DNA of 64,000 nucleotides from Neopusillimonas maritima (lineage in GTDB: Bacteria > Pseudomonadota > Gammaproteobacteria > Burkholderiales > Burkholderiaceae_B). Where the stretch lies: NCBI RefSeq assembly GCF_040930455.2, contig NZ_CP170494.1. The stretch is one strand, 5' to 3'. Below, in pieces: positions 1 to 9,316 of the stretch. Within the stretch, counting starts at the first letter, position 1. Each line of letters opens with the position of its first letter. The notes under the pieces are model-generated. The model made no database searches. It was not told the origin of the DNA and worked only from the letters and a program-made list of their open reading frames with translations. The position numbers and the translations under genes were made by a program.

Positions 1-1
1 T

Positions 2-169
2 TATCAGCAGCTTCAACGTGATGGCGAACTATTTCCCATCACCGTGCAGCAAATTTACAAAAGCACTCCAAACATCAAGCCCGCTCTTTCAAGCCTGAAT
101 CGCCTCCCCCAAACTCGTGAATTACTCACTCAAATTCGAAAACGCTCCTACCGGACATCCAAATGTTGA
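2..169 (+). CDS. 3' end of an unknown protein gene, cut by the window edge
   Basis: An open frame enters from the left edge and stops at TGA 167-169, giving the last 55 residues of a protein that ends in a basic stretch (RKRSYRTSKC). The stop overlaps the ATG of the following tniQ gene by seven bases, so the two are probably translated together. In Tn7-like elements the gene before tniQ is usually a TnsC-type ATPase or another TniQ/TnsD-type protein. The visible tail carries no diagnostic motif, so I do not assign a function; being part of a transposition module is inferred only from the neighbour. Confidence 0.55.
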   Translation, partial: YQQLQRDGELFPITVQQIYKSTPNIKPALSSLNRLPQTRELLTQIRKRSYRTSKC

Positions 170-1182
170 TATCTTCGCCCTTCCCTGACGAACTGGCACT
201 AGGTCACCTTTATCGCTTAATTAGGCTGAACGACACCTACCAGGCAAACAAAAGCACAAACCAGAGCCAACTTGCAAACTGGATAGCAAATATGAGGCCA
301 ACAGTAACACCTGCCCACCACCGAAGAGTTCCAATTAATCATATGTTGGCCAACTCACTGGGCGTCAGCGTCGCCTCATACCGATACAATCACTCATTGT
401 GTTTTTTCGATAAAAGATGGAGACACCTCTCCAGTCAAGACCCCACAGTTGATATCAAATTGGGGGCCTTTTCGCCACCCGCATTTACTAAAGTGGCACC
501 GAACAATGAAAGCCCCTACAAACTTTGTCGTCTGTGTCGTCAAGAGGACACAATTGCCTACGGCATGACCTACTGGCATCGAATACACCAAGTGCCAGGC
601 ATCGACATATGCCCACACCACTTGACCCCCCTTCAACACCACACCGAAAGCGATGTCATCAACAATCCCAACCCCTTCGCGCTTAATGGGCCACTTGTAG
701 CCGCAGAGCTCGTGCAGGCAGCACATCACCCCATATTGGAACGCTACCGAACCCTAGCCGCGCTTACATTGACTTTTGGCGAAGGAATCGAACTATTTGG
801 GGTGCGCAATCACGTGCGTGACATCGCGCGTGAGCGTGGTACGATCATCGGCGTTGCATGGTACCACCCAAACACAAGCTACTTGGCACACTATCTAGCG
901 GACAAACAGTTACCACCGGCCTGGCTGGGACACCACATTGACCCAAAGACAGATGTTCAATCGAACGCATGGAAAAACCCCGGAGTCAAAGAGCATGCCA
1001 GAGAACTAAGGCGCTTGCCAGATGTCCATCTCTTTCATCCTGGGTACCTATTGCTTGTCATGGCAGCAATGTTCACTACACCCAAAGCGGCCGAGATCCT
1101 GTTAGGGCATAACCCAAAAACGGCGATTAACAGTCTTAGGCTTGGGCAACCAAACGCCAAAATTTTCAAGCAAGAAAAGTGA
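163..1182 (+). CDS. tniQ: TniQ family transposition targeting protein
   Basis: A 339-residue protein with a TniQ-type zinc-binding arrangement: C122-x2-C125, then H139 and H142 in a WHRIHQVPG stretch, then C150-x2-H153 (ICPHHLTPL). TniQ/TnsD proteins are target-selection factors of Tn7-, Tn5053- and CRISPR-associated transposons. The N-terminal part (FPDELALGHLYRL) matches the family's usual start. The length is short compared with TnsD (about 500 aa), fitting the shorter TniQ class. The gene overlaps its upstream neighbour. It sits at the left of an island whose other edge abuts glmS, the usual TnsD target. No transposase (TnsA/TnsB) is visible here; it may lie to the left of the window. Confidence 0.75.
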   Translation: MLISSPFPDELALGHLYRLIRLNDTYQANKSTNQSQLANWIANMRPTVTPAHHRRVPINHMLANSLGVSVASYRYNHSLCFFDKRWRHLSSQDPTVDIKLGAFSPPAFTKVAPNNESPYKLCRLCRQEDTIAYGMTYWHRIHQVPGIDICPHHLTPLQHHTESDVINNPNPFALNGPLVAAELVQAAHHPILERYRTLAALTLTFGEGIELFGVRNHVRDIARERGTIIGVAWYHPNTSYLAHYLADKQLPPAWLGHHIDPKTDVQSNAWKNPGVKEHARELRRLPDVHLFHPGYLLLVMAAMFTTPKAAEILLGHNPKTAINSLRLGQPNAKIFKQEK

Positions 1183-1317
1183 TCCCGGCTCGTTTCTTCC
1201 CGTTTATTCCTTTAAAACCAGGGTCAAGGACGATGAAAAATTGCAATCACCTCTGAAACCGTGTTATAAATCAAATAACGCTTCAGCTAGCCTGATGCGT
1301 TACCTATCTATGAGCGG

Positions 1318-1484
1318 TTGGGGGTTAAAGTATCAGATGCAATTAATTTTGTATTGGTTTACGGCCTTTCCCGATTTGAAGGCGTCAGCTTGATGATTGG
1401 GGGTTAATGAAATAGCAGCCTAGTGATTCCCTTGTGGAGTTGCTTATCGAAAGCGCCTTTCCCAGTGCAAGCTGGGGGTTAAAA
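1318..1484 (+). repeat. Three dispersed direct repeats TGGGGGTTAA downstream of tniQ
   Basis: The core GGGGGTTAA occurs at 1320-1328, 1399-1407 and 1474-1482, spaced 79 and 75 bases. The 1183-1797 interval has no convincing gene apart from the terminator noted separately. Dispersed binding sites of this number and spacing are known at the left end of Tn7 (TnsB sites), but the conserved core here is only about ten bases and I see no TGT/ACA terminus near them. They could equally be protein-binding sites of another kind. Confidence 0.4.
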
Positions 1485-1543
1485 GAAGTTTTTCGAAGCC
1501 CAGGTTGGCTATATTTGTTTTTCCCTCTGCGATTAGAAAGGTA

Positions 1544-1581
1544 ATGTGCCCGGTGAGTTTTCTCACTGGGCACATTTTTTT
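1544..1581 (+). terminator. Rho-independent terminator
   Basis: The stem ATGTGCCCGGTGAG pairs with CTCACTGGGCACAT (one G-U pair) around a TTTT loop and is followed by a run of T residues at 1575-1581. It reads in the plus direction, so it most likely closes the transcript carrying tniQ, and it insulates the oppositely oriented restriction operon. Confidence 0.8.
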
Positions 1582-1797
1582 GTGCTTGCCTGTTAAAGAA
1601 TGTTGCTCCCCTGCCGCTTAGTGATGTCCCCTAATGAGGATGACAACTCCGCGCTCATCAAAGCCCGTCTTAAGCTTGCGGCCAGCCGCTAACAGTGAAC
1701 CGACTTCCGGTTGCCATAAGCTTAATCACGACCAAAAAAATTTGGGATTTCAAAGTTTGTTGATCTGCAAAAATATAGGAAGACGCTGGCAATACCC

Positions 1798-4700
1798 CTA
1801 CAATCGTTGAACCAGCAGCGTCAGGATGGTCCGGGCGAAGCTGCGCATCTTCTGATCGTTGGCCAACACCTCAAGCGCCATGGACTGATTGTCGTTCATG
1901 GCATCGAGCACAATGTCTTCCACTCTTTTCGGGAAAGCCCCGTGCATCACCTGATCGGGGCTGTGTTGACTGATCTGGGCCATCACATCCGAATCTCGCT
2001 GCACGCGATCAGCCACGCCCTTGGCAAAGTGCAGTTGATCCTCATTGGTTACCTGAGCCCCAAAAAGCTCGTTCAAGGCCTCGATAATCTCTGAAAGCCG
2101 CTTTTTCTCGGGGTCATGGGGTTTGCCACTGCCCACCGCATTGGCTGGTTCCAGGCCATCGCCATCCGGGGATTCTTCGAGCTTCATGTCCTGCTCGGCT
2201 CGCTTGGTCAATCGGTAGTGAGTGAGTTCCAGGTCATTGAGCTCCAGGTCTTCCGAGCTCAGGCGATGGGTTTGCAGCAGTGGGTACAAATGCCGGGCGT
2301 ACACATTGAGTTGCTCAAGCTCCCGGTCTTCGTAGGGCACGATCTGTGACAGGAACTCGTAGAGCCGCACAAAGCTGATCAGGTTCTTGCGAAACAGCTC
2401 CAGGCGATCGACGGCCTCACCCGCTTCCTTGAGGCTGACTTCAGCCTTCTGGACGCCTGCTTTGTCATTGCGCTGGCGAACTTGATCGAGCAGTTGACGG
2501 GCCTCGCGCTCAGTTTCTACGGCATGGGTGTACCGCTTGCTGAACCGGTCCCGCGCGGGCTTGCAGTGGTAGGCAAGCGCACTAGCCTGGGCCTTGGGAT
2601 CAAAGAAAGCCTGTGCGAAGGCAGCCACCTCTTCCCAGTGATAGATCTGCTCATCATCCAACTTGCGCTGGATGTCATACACAATTTGTGGATCAGAGAC
2701 GTCAGCCAGTTCTGCCTTGTTGTAGTACGGCAGAAACGAGTCGAGCACCTCCTGGGGATTGTTCACAAAGTCCAGGATGTAGGTGTTTTCTTTTCCTGGG
2801 AAGGTGCGGTTCAGCCTGGAGAGTGTCTGCACACAGTCCACGCCCTGGAGCTTTTTGTCGACGTACATGGCACAGAGCTTGGGCTGATCAAACCCGGTCT
2901 GGAACTTGTTGGCCACGATCATGACATTGAAGTCTTCGGTGGCAAATGCCTTGGCATGTTCGCGGCCATTCAACCCGGGGTTGAGCAACTTGCTGGTTTC
3001 ACTGACCTCTTCTGGTATCGCCTCGTCTGGCAGGACCGAACCCGAGAAGGCCACCAGCGGATGAACGTCTGTATAACCCTGCTCTTGAATATAGTTTCTC
3101 ATCGCTAACTGATAGCGCACGGCTTCCTGGCGACTGCCGGTGACCACCATGGCTTTGGCCTGACCATCGAGCAGGTGTCGTACGGTCGCCCGGAAGTGCT
3201 CCACGATCACCTGCACCTTCTGACTGATGTTGTAAGGATGCAGCCGCACCCACCGGGCGAGCCGGATACGGGCCTGTTTGCTGTCGACCTCGTCATCCGG
3301 CCCATCCGCATGCGCGATCCGCCAGGCGGTGTCATAGGTGGTGTAGTTCCTGAGAACATCCAGAATGAACCCTTCCTCGATGGCCTGGCGCATGGAGTAG
3401 ACATGAAACGCCTGCGGCTTGTTCTCGGCACTTGCGGGTTGTGAGGGATCAGGCACACGACCAAAGAGTTCAATGGTGCGCGCCTTGGGCGTAGCGGTGA
3501 ACGCGTAATAGCTGATCTTTTCGGTAGTACTTCTGGCTGTCACCGCAGCATCGAGCATGTCTTCTGCGCTAATCTCGCCGTCTTCATCACTCTCAGCGAC
3601 AGCCCCGGCCAGAATCGCCTTGAGTTTGCTGGCGGAGCTTCCGGTCTGGGAGGAGTGCGCCTCATCAGCAATGACGGCGTATCGACCCTGCGCCAGCTTG
3701 GGATACTTGTCCAGGGCATCAAAGAGTGCCGGGAAAGTTTGGATGGTGACAATAATAATGCGGGTCTGCTCAGACAGCGCCTCAGCCAGTTGCTCAGACT
3801 TGCTCTGGTTACCCATGTCTCGCGTGATGGGACGCACCACGCCTTGCGCATGATCAAACTGGTAAATGGTGTTCTGAAGCTGGCTATCAAGCACGGTGCG
3901 GTCTGTCACCACGATCACCGACTGAAAGAGCTTTTGTCCTTGCGCGTCGTAAAGAGAGGCCAACTGGTGGGCCAGCCATGCGATCGAGTTGGACTTGCCC
4001 GAACCCGCACTATGCTGAACCAGATACCGCTGACCTGCACCTTCGGCGCGCGTGGCGGAGAGCAACTGATTGACCACATCGAGCTGATGGTAGCGCGGAA
4101 AGATCATCGTCTCTTTGTACGAGACAGTGCCGTCAAAGGCTTCCACGCGCACGCGCTCCAGGTGCAGAAAGCGCGAGAGTGCGTGCAACCACGCATCGGG
4201 TGCAAAGACCTGTTCCCACAGATAGCCCGTGGCGTAGTCTGAATCGCTCGCAGGAGACGGGTTGCCAGCACCGCCATCCTCGGTGCCCCGGTTAAAGGGG
4301 AGGAAGAAAGTGTCTTTGCCAGCGAGCCGGGTAGTCATGGCCACTTCAAACTGACTGACGGCGAAATGGACCAGAGCCCCTCGCTTGAACGTCAGTAACG
4401 GCTCTTCCTTGCGGGTGACTGGATCTTTGATCGGCCGATCGTATTTGTACTGGCGCTTGGCGTTTTCGACCGACTGCTTGAACTCGCTTTTAAGCTCCAG
4501 GGTGGCGGTGGGAATGCCGTTGACAAACAACACCAGATCCAGGCGCGGGTTGTAGTTCCCATCCCGACCCTCTTTGGCATAGGGTGAGTAGGACACCTCG
4601 GGCACCACGCGTAGGCGATTGGCCTGATAACGAGCCAGAGATTCCGGATTCATGCCGTGGTCAGGTTTGAAGCTGCACAGGTCGATCTTGACGCCCGGAA

Positions 4701-4971
4701 TCTTGAACCCGTGACGCAGCACTTCCAATGTGCCCTGGCGCTCCAGTTCACGTACAGTCTTTTGAACGAGGATCTTGGCCGGGTTCTGGGGGTTGAGCTT
4801 GCACAGTTTCTCCCAGCGATCCGGGTAAGCCTCCTGGAAGAACGCCAGCAGGTCCTCGGTGTAGAGCGCATGGGTGCGGTCATACCCGGCAGAGGTGCCC
4901 ACCAGCCATCCTTGCGTTTGAAGCGCCTGGACGATGTCGTGTTGAAACTGGTGCTCTTTGCTGTCTGCCAT
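1798..4971 (-). CDS. hsdR: Type I restriction enzyme R subunit (HsdR)
   Basis: A 1057-residue motor and nuclease subunit of a type I restriction-modification complex, which translocates DNA and cuts unmethylated foreign DNA. Visible motifs: a PD-(D/E)xK-type nuclease centre with D145 and E159-x-K161, followed by Q174/Y177 of the QxxxY motif; the Walker A motif SAGSGKS at 321-327; the DEAH box at 436-439; and later helicase motifs including SGSVLP and QTGFDQP. The length is normal for the family. It is the last gene of the minus-strand run hsdM-hsdS-GIY-YIG-hsdR, starting 57 bases after the stop of the GIY-YIG gene. All key residues are present, so it is probably functional. Confidence 0.95.
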   Translation of the reverse strand: MADSKEHQFQHDIVQALQTQGWLVGTSAGYDRTHALYTEDLLAFFQEAYPDRWEKLCKLNPQNPAKILVQKTVRELERQGTLEVLRHGFKIPGVKIDLCSFKPDHGMNPESLARYQANRLRVVPEVSYSPYAKEGRDGNYNPRLDLVLFVNGIPTATLELKSEFKQSVENAKRQYKYDRPIKDPVTRKEEPLLTFKRGALVHFAVSQFEVAMTTRLAGKDTFFLPFNRGTEDGGAGNPSPASDSDYATGYLWEQVFAPDAWLHALSRFLHLERVRVEAFDGTVSYKETMIFPRYHQLDVVNQLLSATRAEGAGQRYLVQHSAGSGKSNSIAWLAHQLASLYDAQGQKLFQSVIVVTDRTVLDSQLQNTIYQFDHAQGVVRPITRDMGNQSKSEQLAEALSEQTRIIIVTIQTFPALFDALDKYPKLAQGRYAVIADEAHSSQTGSSASKLKAILAGAVAESDEDGEISAEDMLDAAVTARSTTEKISYYAFTATPKARTIELFGRVPDPSQPASAENKPQAFHVYSMRQAIEEGFILDVLRNYTTYDTAWRIAHADGPDDEVDSKQARIRLARWVRLHPYNISQKVQVIVEHFRATVRHLLDGQAKAMVVTGSRQEAVRYQLAMRNYIQEQGYTDVHPLVAFSGSVLPDEAIPEEVSETSKLLNPGLNGREHAKAFATEDFNVMIVANKFQTGFDQPKLCAMYVDKKLQGVDCVQTLSRLNRTFPGKENTYILDFVNNPQEVLDSFLPYYNKAELADVSDPQIVYDIQRKLDDEQIYHWEEVAAFAQAFFDPKAQASALAYHCKPARDRFSKRYTHAVETEREARQLLDQVRQRNDKAGVQKAEVSLKEAGEAVDRLELFRKNLISFVRLYEFLSQIVPYEDRELEQLNVYARHLYPLLQTHRLSSEDLELNDLELTHYRLTKRAEQDMKLEESPDGDGLEPANAVGSGKPHDPEKKRLSEIIEALNELFGAQVTNEDQLHFAKGVADRVQRDSDVMAQISQHSPDQVMHGAFPKRVEDIVLDAMNDNQSMALEVLANDQKMRSFARTILTLLVQRL

Positions 4972-5028
4972 GCCGGGTCTCTTTGCGAGTCCGGCTCACC
5001 CGGCCCCGCCTCCTTGGTTCTAGGGTTG

Positions 5029-5985
5029 CTAGGGCTCAGGCGCCTGTAAGGTATCGAGGTTGTCGTTTCGGATCTGGCTGGCTTCGTTGACTTGCTGCTC
5101 TTGCCACTGCCCGTAAGTCATGCCACTTGCTTCGACCAGCCAGGAGACTCGACCATTCGCGGTACGACCGGCCACAACAGCAGCTGCGGCACTCGGACTG
5201 GTAAATGGTGCATTCTTGGCAAAGCGACGCTTACCGTCGCCCGCAGAGACCAGCACACCCGTTACACACAACTGGTCATACAGGCTCTGATAGCCACCCA
5301 GCACGCCCTCCCATTCACCACGAACAGCGGAGCCTTCCAGGACAATGAACTCGCCATCACGCTCGATGGCATGGGCCACGATGCCTTTTGTGGGCAGGCG
5401 AAACACAAAGCGGGGTGACTCATCCGTCTGTTCGTCTTGCTGATCCCTGGCCTGCCGTATGGGTTCGGTCTTCAGGAAATCAAACCCGAGCACGGGCAGG
5501 ATGGTGCGCAGCTGTTCGACAAAGAACGCCATGTCTGCCTGATCGGATTCGGGCAGACTGACATACTCGTGCGCCGTGCCATTGACCACCTTGCAGCGTC
5601 CTGTCTCGGTCACGCTGCGGATCAACTGGCTTTCCAGATACTTCACATGGGCTTTGGTCAGGTTCTGGTCCTTGCTGGTGATCAGACACACGCGCTCCCA
5701 GAAATCCTTGCCGCCACTGGTCTCAGAGCGATTGTGCTGTTTGAGCCGATTGCCTACGTCATCGCTTTCACCGACATAGACCATGGGCAAGGGACCACCG
5801 TCGGGATCACTGCCCACCAGGAAATACACACCGGTGCGGCCACTCTCAGGGCGCTGGACCAGTTCAGCCAGTTTGGTGCGAGGCCCGGTTAACACATGGC
5901 CGGTCCAGTTCATGATCTCGGCCGTGATCAACCCGTTCGGGGTGCCATCGACCAGAAACAGACGGACGCTGCGGCCCTGGATCAT
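5029..5985 (-). CDS. GIY-YIG nuclease domain protein with C-terminal DUF4357
   Basis: A 318-residue protein with an N-terminal GIY-YIG domain: G52-V53-Y54, Y70-V71-G72, R80 and E118 are the expected catalytic positions. The C-terminal third (about 210-290) resembles DUF4357, a domain often attached to GIY-YIG proteins in restriction loci. Its ATG overlaps the hsdS stop by four bases, so it is co-translated with the restriction operon and lies between hsdS and hsdR. It may add an accessory nuclease to the type I system, or be an independent defence gene carried in the operon. That role is an inference; the domain calls are from motif recognition. Confidence 0.8.
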   Translation of the reverse strand: MIQGRSVRLFLVDGTPNGLITAEIMNWTGHVLTGPRTKLAELVQRPESGRTGVYFLVGSDPDGGPLPMVYVGESDDVGNRLKQHNRSETSGGKDFWERVCLITSKDQNLTKAHVKYLESQLIRSVTETGRCKVVNGTAHEYVSLPESDQADMAFFVEQLRTILPVLGFDFLKTEPIRQARDQQDEQTDESPRFVFRLPTKGIVAHAIERDGEFIVLEGSAVRGEWEGVLGGYQSLYDQLCVTGVLVSAGDGKRRFAKNAPFTSPSAAAAVVAGRTANGRVSWLVEASGMTYGQWQEQQVNEASQIRNDNLDTLQAPEP

Positions 5986-7343
5986 GCGGCCTCCGTATCA
6001 ACATTCAACTCGACAGAATCACCTTCAGGTGGTTGCCAGTCACGGACGTCAATCTTGCCGGTGACGGCAGCAGAGATGAGGGCGGAGCGGCGTTCAGTTA
6101 ACAAGGAAATAGTCTCTTGCGCAAGATCCAGCAGCGATGAAATCTGCTTAGAAACATCGTCCAGATACTCGGAGATCTCTAACTGCTCAGGTAGAGGAGG
6201 AAGTGGTACAGGCAGTTGCTTCAATAAGTCCTGGCTCAGGGAGGCTCGAGTCACCAAATTCATCTCTTTGTTGAAGAAGATTCTTAGGTGTTGATTTCGA
6301 AAATAATACTTAGAGAATGTGGGCTCTATCCAACCACGAGAGGGTCTAAATCGGATAAGAAAACCTGCGAATACAGCATTAGGGACATCTTGTATGCAGG
6401 TGGAGCTAAAACCAATCTCATCCACTGTCTCCGATGTTCGGGTAAAAAAAACATCACCTGTTTTTACCGAGTAGCGCTCGCGATCTAGGAAAGTTGATTG
6501 AACGAGTCCTGTAATTGCTTCCGGGAGTAGGTTGTTCTTGTACACGTTTCCGTAACTTACAAATGGGTAACCAGTGCCGAAAGCCTCACCTCCAATATTG
6601 ATCCCGTTTTGGCATGTACCTAGAAAACGCAAGGCCTTAATCTGCCAATGCGCCGGCACCTCACCCAACCACTCCACCCCGGAGTCTTTCATCGGTGCAT
6701 CCGGGTTCAGGCCCTTGGTCACAGCATGTGAGATCACGGCCTGGCGCTTTTCTTGAAGAAGCTCAATGAGCCGCAGTTGCTCGGCAATGAGAGCGTCTAT
6801 TTTCGCGGTCTCGTGGTCGAGGAAGCGGGCGATCTGGGCTTGCTCCTCAGCAGGAGGGGACAGTATCGATAAGCGTCGAAGATCCTCGAATTTCATTGAC
6901 TGCCTTAGTCCACCGCCCATGGAGTAAAAAACCTTCCTCAGATCATATGATCGGAAGAGATAACTGGAGTAGGCTGCATTAACACGGCTGGAATAAGCCG
7001 ATAGGTAAGCTGAGGTTATTATTCCCCACTCAGAAACTATCGCAGTCCTCAGGCTTCTTTTATCATTCTGCAAGTCTGTGAGCCGAAAGATAATGTCTCC
7101 AGGCTGAACTATTTGATAAGTCTCAAATGATGCAGGTAACAGCCCGTCTAACGAGTCGATGTCTTTTCTGACTATTCTCCCAAAGCTGAGTGACAGCAAG
7201 TTTGTGCACTTCAAACCCACATTAGAGTCTGACCTTTCAGCAAAGAGATGGCAGAATGCGTGCGTGGCCCAATGCGCCGGCACTTCCCCCAGCCACTCCA
7301 CACCTGAGTCCTTGTACTCTGGATAGGGCTTGAATCCGCTCAT
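5982..7343 (-). CDS. hsdS: Type I restriction enzyme specificity subunit (HsdS)
   Basis: A 453-residue DNA-recognition subunit with two target-recognition domains, each opened by the same motif (KDSGVEWLGEVPAHW at about residues 11-25 and again near 218), and each followed by a conserved coiled-coil spacer (RFLDHETAKIDALIAEQ in the middle, EYLDDVSKQISSLLDLA near the end). I chose the ATG at 7343, which overlaps the hsdM stop by four bases (ATGA); a start 42 bases upstream would lie inside hsdM. The recognition domains are lower in GC than the flanking spacers, as is common when target domains are exchanged between strains. Confidence 0.93.
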   Translation of the reverse strand: MSGFKPYPEYKDSGVEWLGEVPAHWATHAFCHLFAERSDSNVGLKCTNLLSLSFGRIVRKDIDSLDGLLPASFETYQIVQPGDIIFRLTDLQNDKRSLRTAIVSEWGIITSAYLSAYSSRVNAAYSSYLFRSYDLRKVFYSMGGGLRQSMKFEDLRRLSILSPPAEEQAQIARFLDHETAKIDALIAEQLRLIELLQEKRQAVISHAVTKGLNPDAPMKDSGVEWLGEVPAHWQIKALRFLGTCQNGINIGGEAFGTGYPFVSYGNVYKNNLLPEAITGLVQSTFLDRERYSVKTGDVFFTRTSETVDEIGFSSTCIQDVPNAVFAGFLIRFRPSRGWIEPTFSKYYFRNQHLRIFFNKEMNLVTRASLSQDLLKQLPVPLPPLPEQLEISEYLDDVSKQISSLLDLAQETISLLTERRSALISAAVTGKIDVRDWQPPEGDSVELNVDTEAA

Positions 7344-9316
7344 GCTGAAAGCTCCTCGATCATCTGCTTGATGCGATCGGTGCAAGCTTTGAGGTCCCGG
7401 TCAATTTCTTCCAGGGGGCGCGGTGGTGTGAATACGTAGAAGTGGCGGTTGAACGGAATCTCGTAGCCCACAATGCCGATCTCGCCATCCTGGGCATCGG
7501 CTTTGGACTCATCGATCCAGGCATCCGGCACGTGGGGTTTGACCTCGCGCTCGAAGTACGCATGCACGGACTCACCGAGCGGGACGTTTTCATAGTCGCG
7601 CAAGGACGTGTCTGCTTCAGGCTGACCCTTGACCATGCAGATGTCCGCTTCAGGGTCACGCTCTCCCAGTGCATTGAGTAGCGCCTTCTGTTCGGGCGTG
7701 CTCAGGGTGATGTCATGTGCTGCCAGTGCTTTTTTGAGCCGCTTGGTGAACTGGTCCCTGTTCCTGAGGACAGTATCGTCATTTAGTGTTTTCAGCGCTG
7801 TGTGCAAAGCCGCCATTCGGGGTGCATCCAGCTTTTGCAGGGCCTTCTCTTCGAGCGCGGCTTCAATGCGCTCTGGCGTCATCGGAAATGCCAGGCGTAA
7901 CGGGCGTTCAATCGTGATACGACGATAGCCAAAGGCCTGGTTCGAGAAAATCTTGCTCTTGGGACCTTCCTCAAAGGCTCCGTACAGACGCACGACTTCG
8001 GTGATCTGCTCATCCGTGATGTACTGCCGCTTGCTGCCCAGAGACTTGCGCATCTTGGCGTACTGATCGGTGGCGTCAATCAACTGGACCTTGCCGCGGC
8101 GTTTGTCTTCCTTTTGGTTGCTCAGCACCCATACATAGGTCGCAATACCCGTGTTGTAGAACATGTCGGTGGGCAACGCCACGATCGCCTCGACCAGATC
8201 ATTCTCAAGAAGATAGCGCCGGATCTCCGATTCACCGCTACCGGCCCCGCCCGTAAAGAGCGGTGAGCCATTCAGAATGATACCGATCCGAGATCCGCGA
8301 CCTTTGACCGGGTGCATCTTGCTGACCAGATGCAGGAGAAACAGCAAGGAGCCATCAGACACTCTGGGCAACCCTGGGCCGAAACGCCCGTCATAGCCCT
8401 TCTGGGTGCTTTCGTCCTGGATCTGCTTCTGTACTTTCTTCCAGTCCACCCCGAATGGCGGATTGCTCAGCATGTAGTCAAACCGCTGCCCGGCGAGTTG
8501 ATCATCTGACAAGGTATTGCCTAGCTTGATATTGGCAACGTCCTGGCCCTTGATCAGCATGTCAGCTTTACAGATGGCATAAGACTCGGCATTGAGCTCC
8601 TGTCCGTAGAGCGATACTGTTACTTTCTCACTTACTGACTGGATGTAGGCATCCCCTTCCGACAAAAAGCCACCCGTGCCAGCAGTCGGATCGTACACGG
8701 TCACGATGCTGTTGGGTTTGAGCTTGTCGTCCTGGTTGGTCAGCACCAGAGAAGTGGTCAGGTGCACGATGTCGCGCGGGGTGAAGTGTTCCCCGGCCGT
8801 TTCGTTTGAGCTTTCTGCAAAGCGCCGGATGAGCTCTTCGAAGATCACACCCATTCCAAAGTTGGTGACGGATGCTGGATTGAGATCAAAGTTCGCAAAC
8901 CGCTGCACCACCTGATACAGCAGGTTTGCCGCAGATAACTGCTGAACGTAATCCTCGAAGTGGAAATGCTCGAATATCTCGCGCGCATGCTTGCTGAATG
9001 AATTGACGTAGCTCATCAAGTCATCGGCGGTCTGAGTGTCAGACAACGTGGCTAAGCTCAGTGGCGAAGCATTGAAGAAGTCTTTTCCAGTCGCGCGCAG
9101 CAACAGCCGGTCTCGAACTTCGTCAGGAAGGTTCTGCTGGCGATTTGCTTCAATTAGCACAGCCTCTTTGGTAGGTTCAAGCACGCACTCCATTCGCCTG
9201 AGCAAGGTAAACGGCAGAATCACACGTCCATACTGGGACTGCTTGAAGTCCCCGCGCAGCAGATCCGCCACAGACCAGATAAAGGCCGCAGTCTGGGAAT
9301 GAGTTTCAGTGTTCAC
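7340..9316 (-). CDS. hsdM: Type I restriction-modification system methyltransferase (HsdM)
   Basis: The N6-adenine methyltransferase subunit. Motif I (DPTAGTGGF) lies at about residues 209-217 and the catalytic NPPF motif at 285-288. The frame stays open 76 codons further upstream, but that part is not protein-like and has no family match; I prefer the GTG at 9314-9316, preceded by AAGGA about ten bases upstream, giving 658 residues that begin VNTETHSQTAAF and run straight into the HsdM helical domain. It is the first gene of the restriction operon and overlaps hsdS by four bases. Confidence 0.92.
   Translation of the reverse strand: MNTETHSQTAAFIWSVADLLRGDFKQSQYGRVILPFTLLRRMECVLEPTKEAVLIEANRQQNLPDEVRDRLLLRATGKDFFNASPLSLATLSDTQTADDLMSYVNSFSKHAREIFEHFHFEDYVQQLSAANLLYQVVQRFANFDLNPASVTNFGMGVIFEELIRRFAESSNETAGEHFTPRDIVHLTTSLVLTNQDDKLKPNSIVTVYDPTAGTGGFLSEGDAYIQSVSEKVTVSLYGQELNAESYAICKADMLIKGQDVANIKLGNTLSDDQLAGQRFDYMLSNPPFGVDWKKVQKQIQDESTQKGYDGRFGPGLPRVSDGSLLFLLHLVSKMHPVKGRGSRIGIILNGSPLFTGGAGSGESEIRRYLLENDLVEAIVALPTDMFYNTGIATYVWVLSNQKEDKRRGKVQLIDATDQYAKMRKSLGSKRQYITDEQITEVVRLYGAFEEGPKSKIFSNQAFGYRRITIERPLRLAFPMTPERIEAALEEKALQKLDAPRMAALHTALKTLNDDTVLRNRDQFTKRLKKALAAHDITLSTPEQKALLNALGERDPEADICMVKGQPEADTSLRDYENVPLGESVHAYFEREVKPHVPDAWIDESKADAQDGEIGIVGYEIPFNRHFYVFTPPRPLEEIDRDLKACTDRIKQMIEELSA

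Noticed and set aside
1142..1393. 83-codon open frame after tniQ
   Set aside because: It starts inside tniQ in another frame, has no ribosome site and no protein-like pattern.
1318..1484. Possible CRISPR array from three regularly spaced repeats next to tniQ
   Set aside because: The shared unit is only about ten bases, far below CRISPR repeat length, and no cas gene is nearby.
1621..1650. GATGTCCCCTAATGAGGA resembling an insertion sequence terminus
   Set aside because: No matching inverted partner or transposase is present within the window.
2482..3108. 208-codon plus-strand frame opposite hsdR
   Set aside because: It is the antisense shadow of a clearly conserved coding region.
3655..4242. 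195-codon plus-strand frame opposite hsdR
   Set aside because: Same reason: antisense to the helicase motifs of hsdR.
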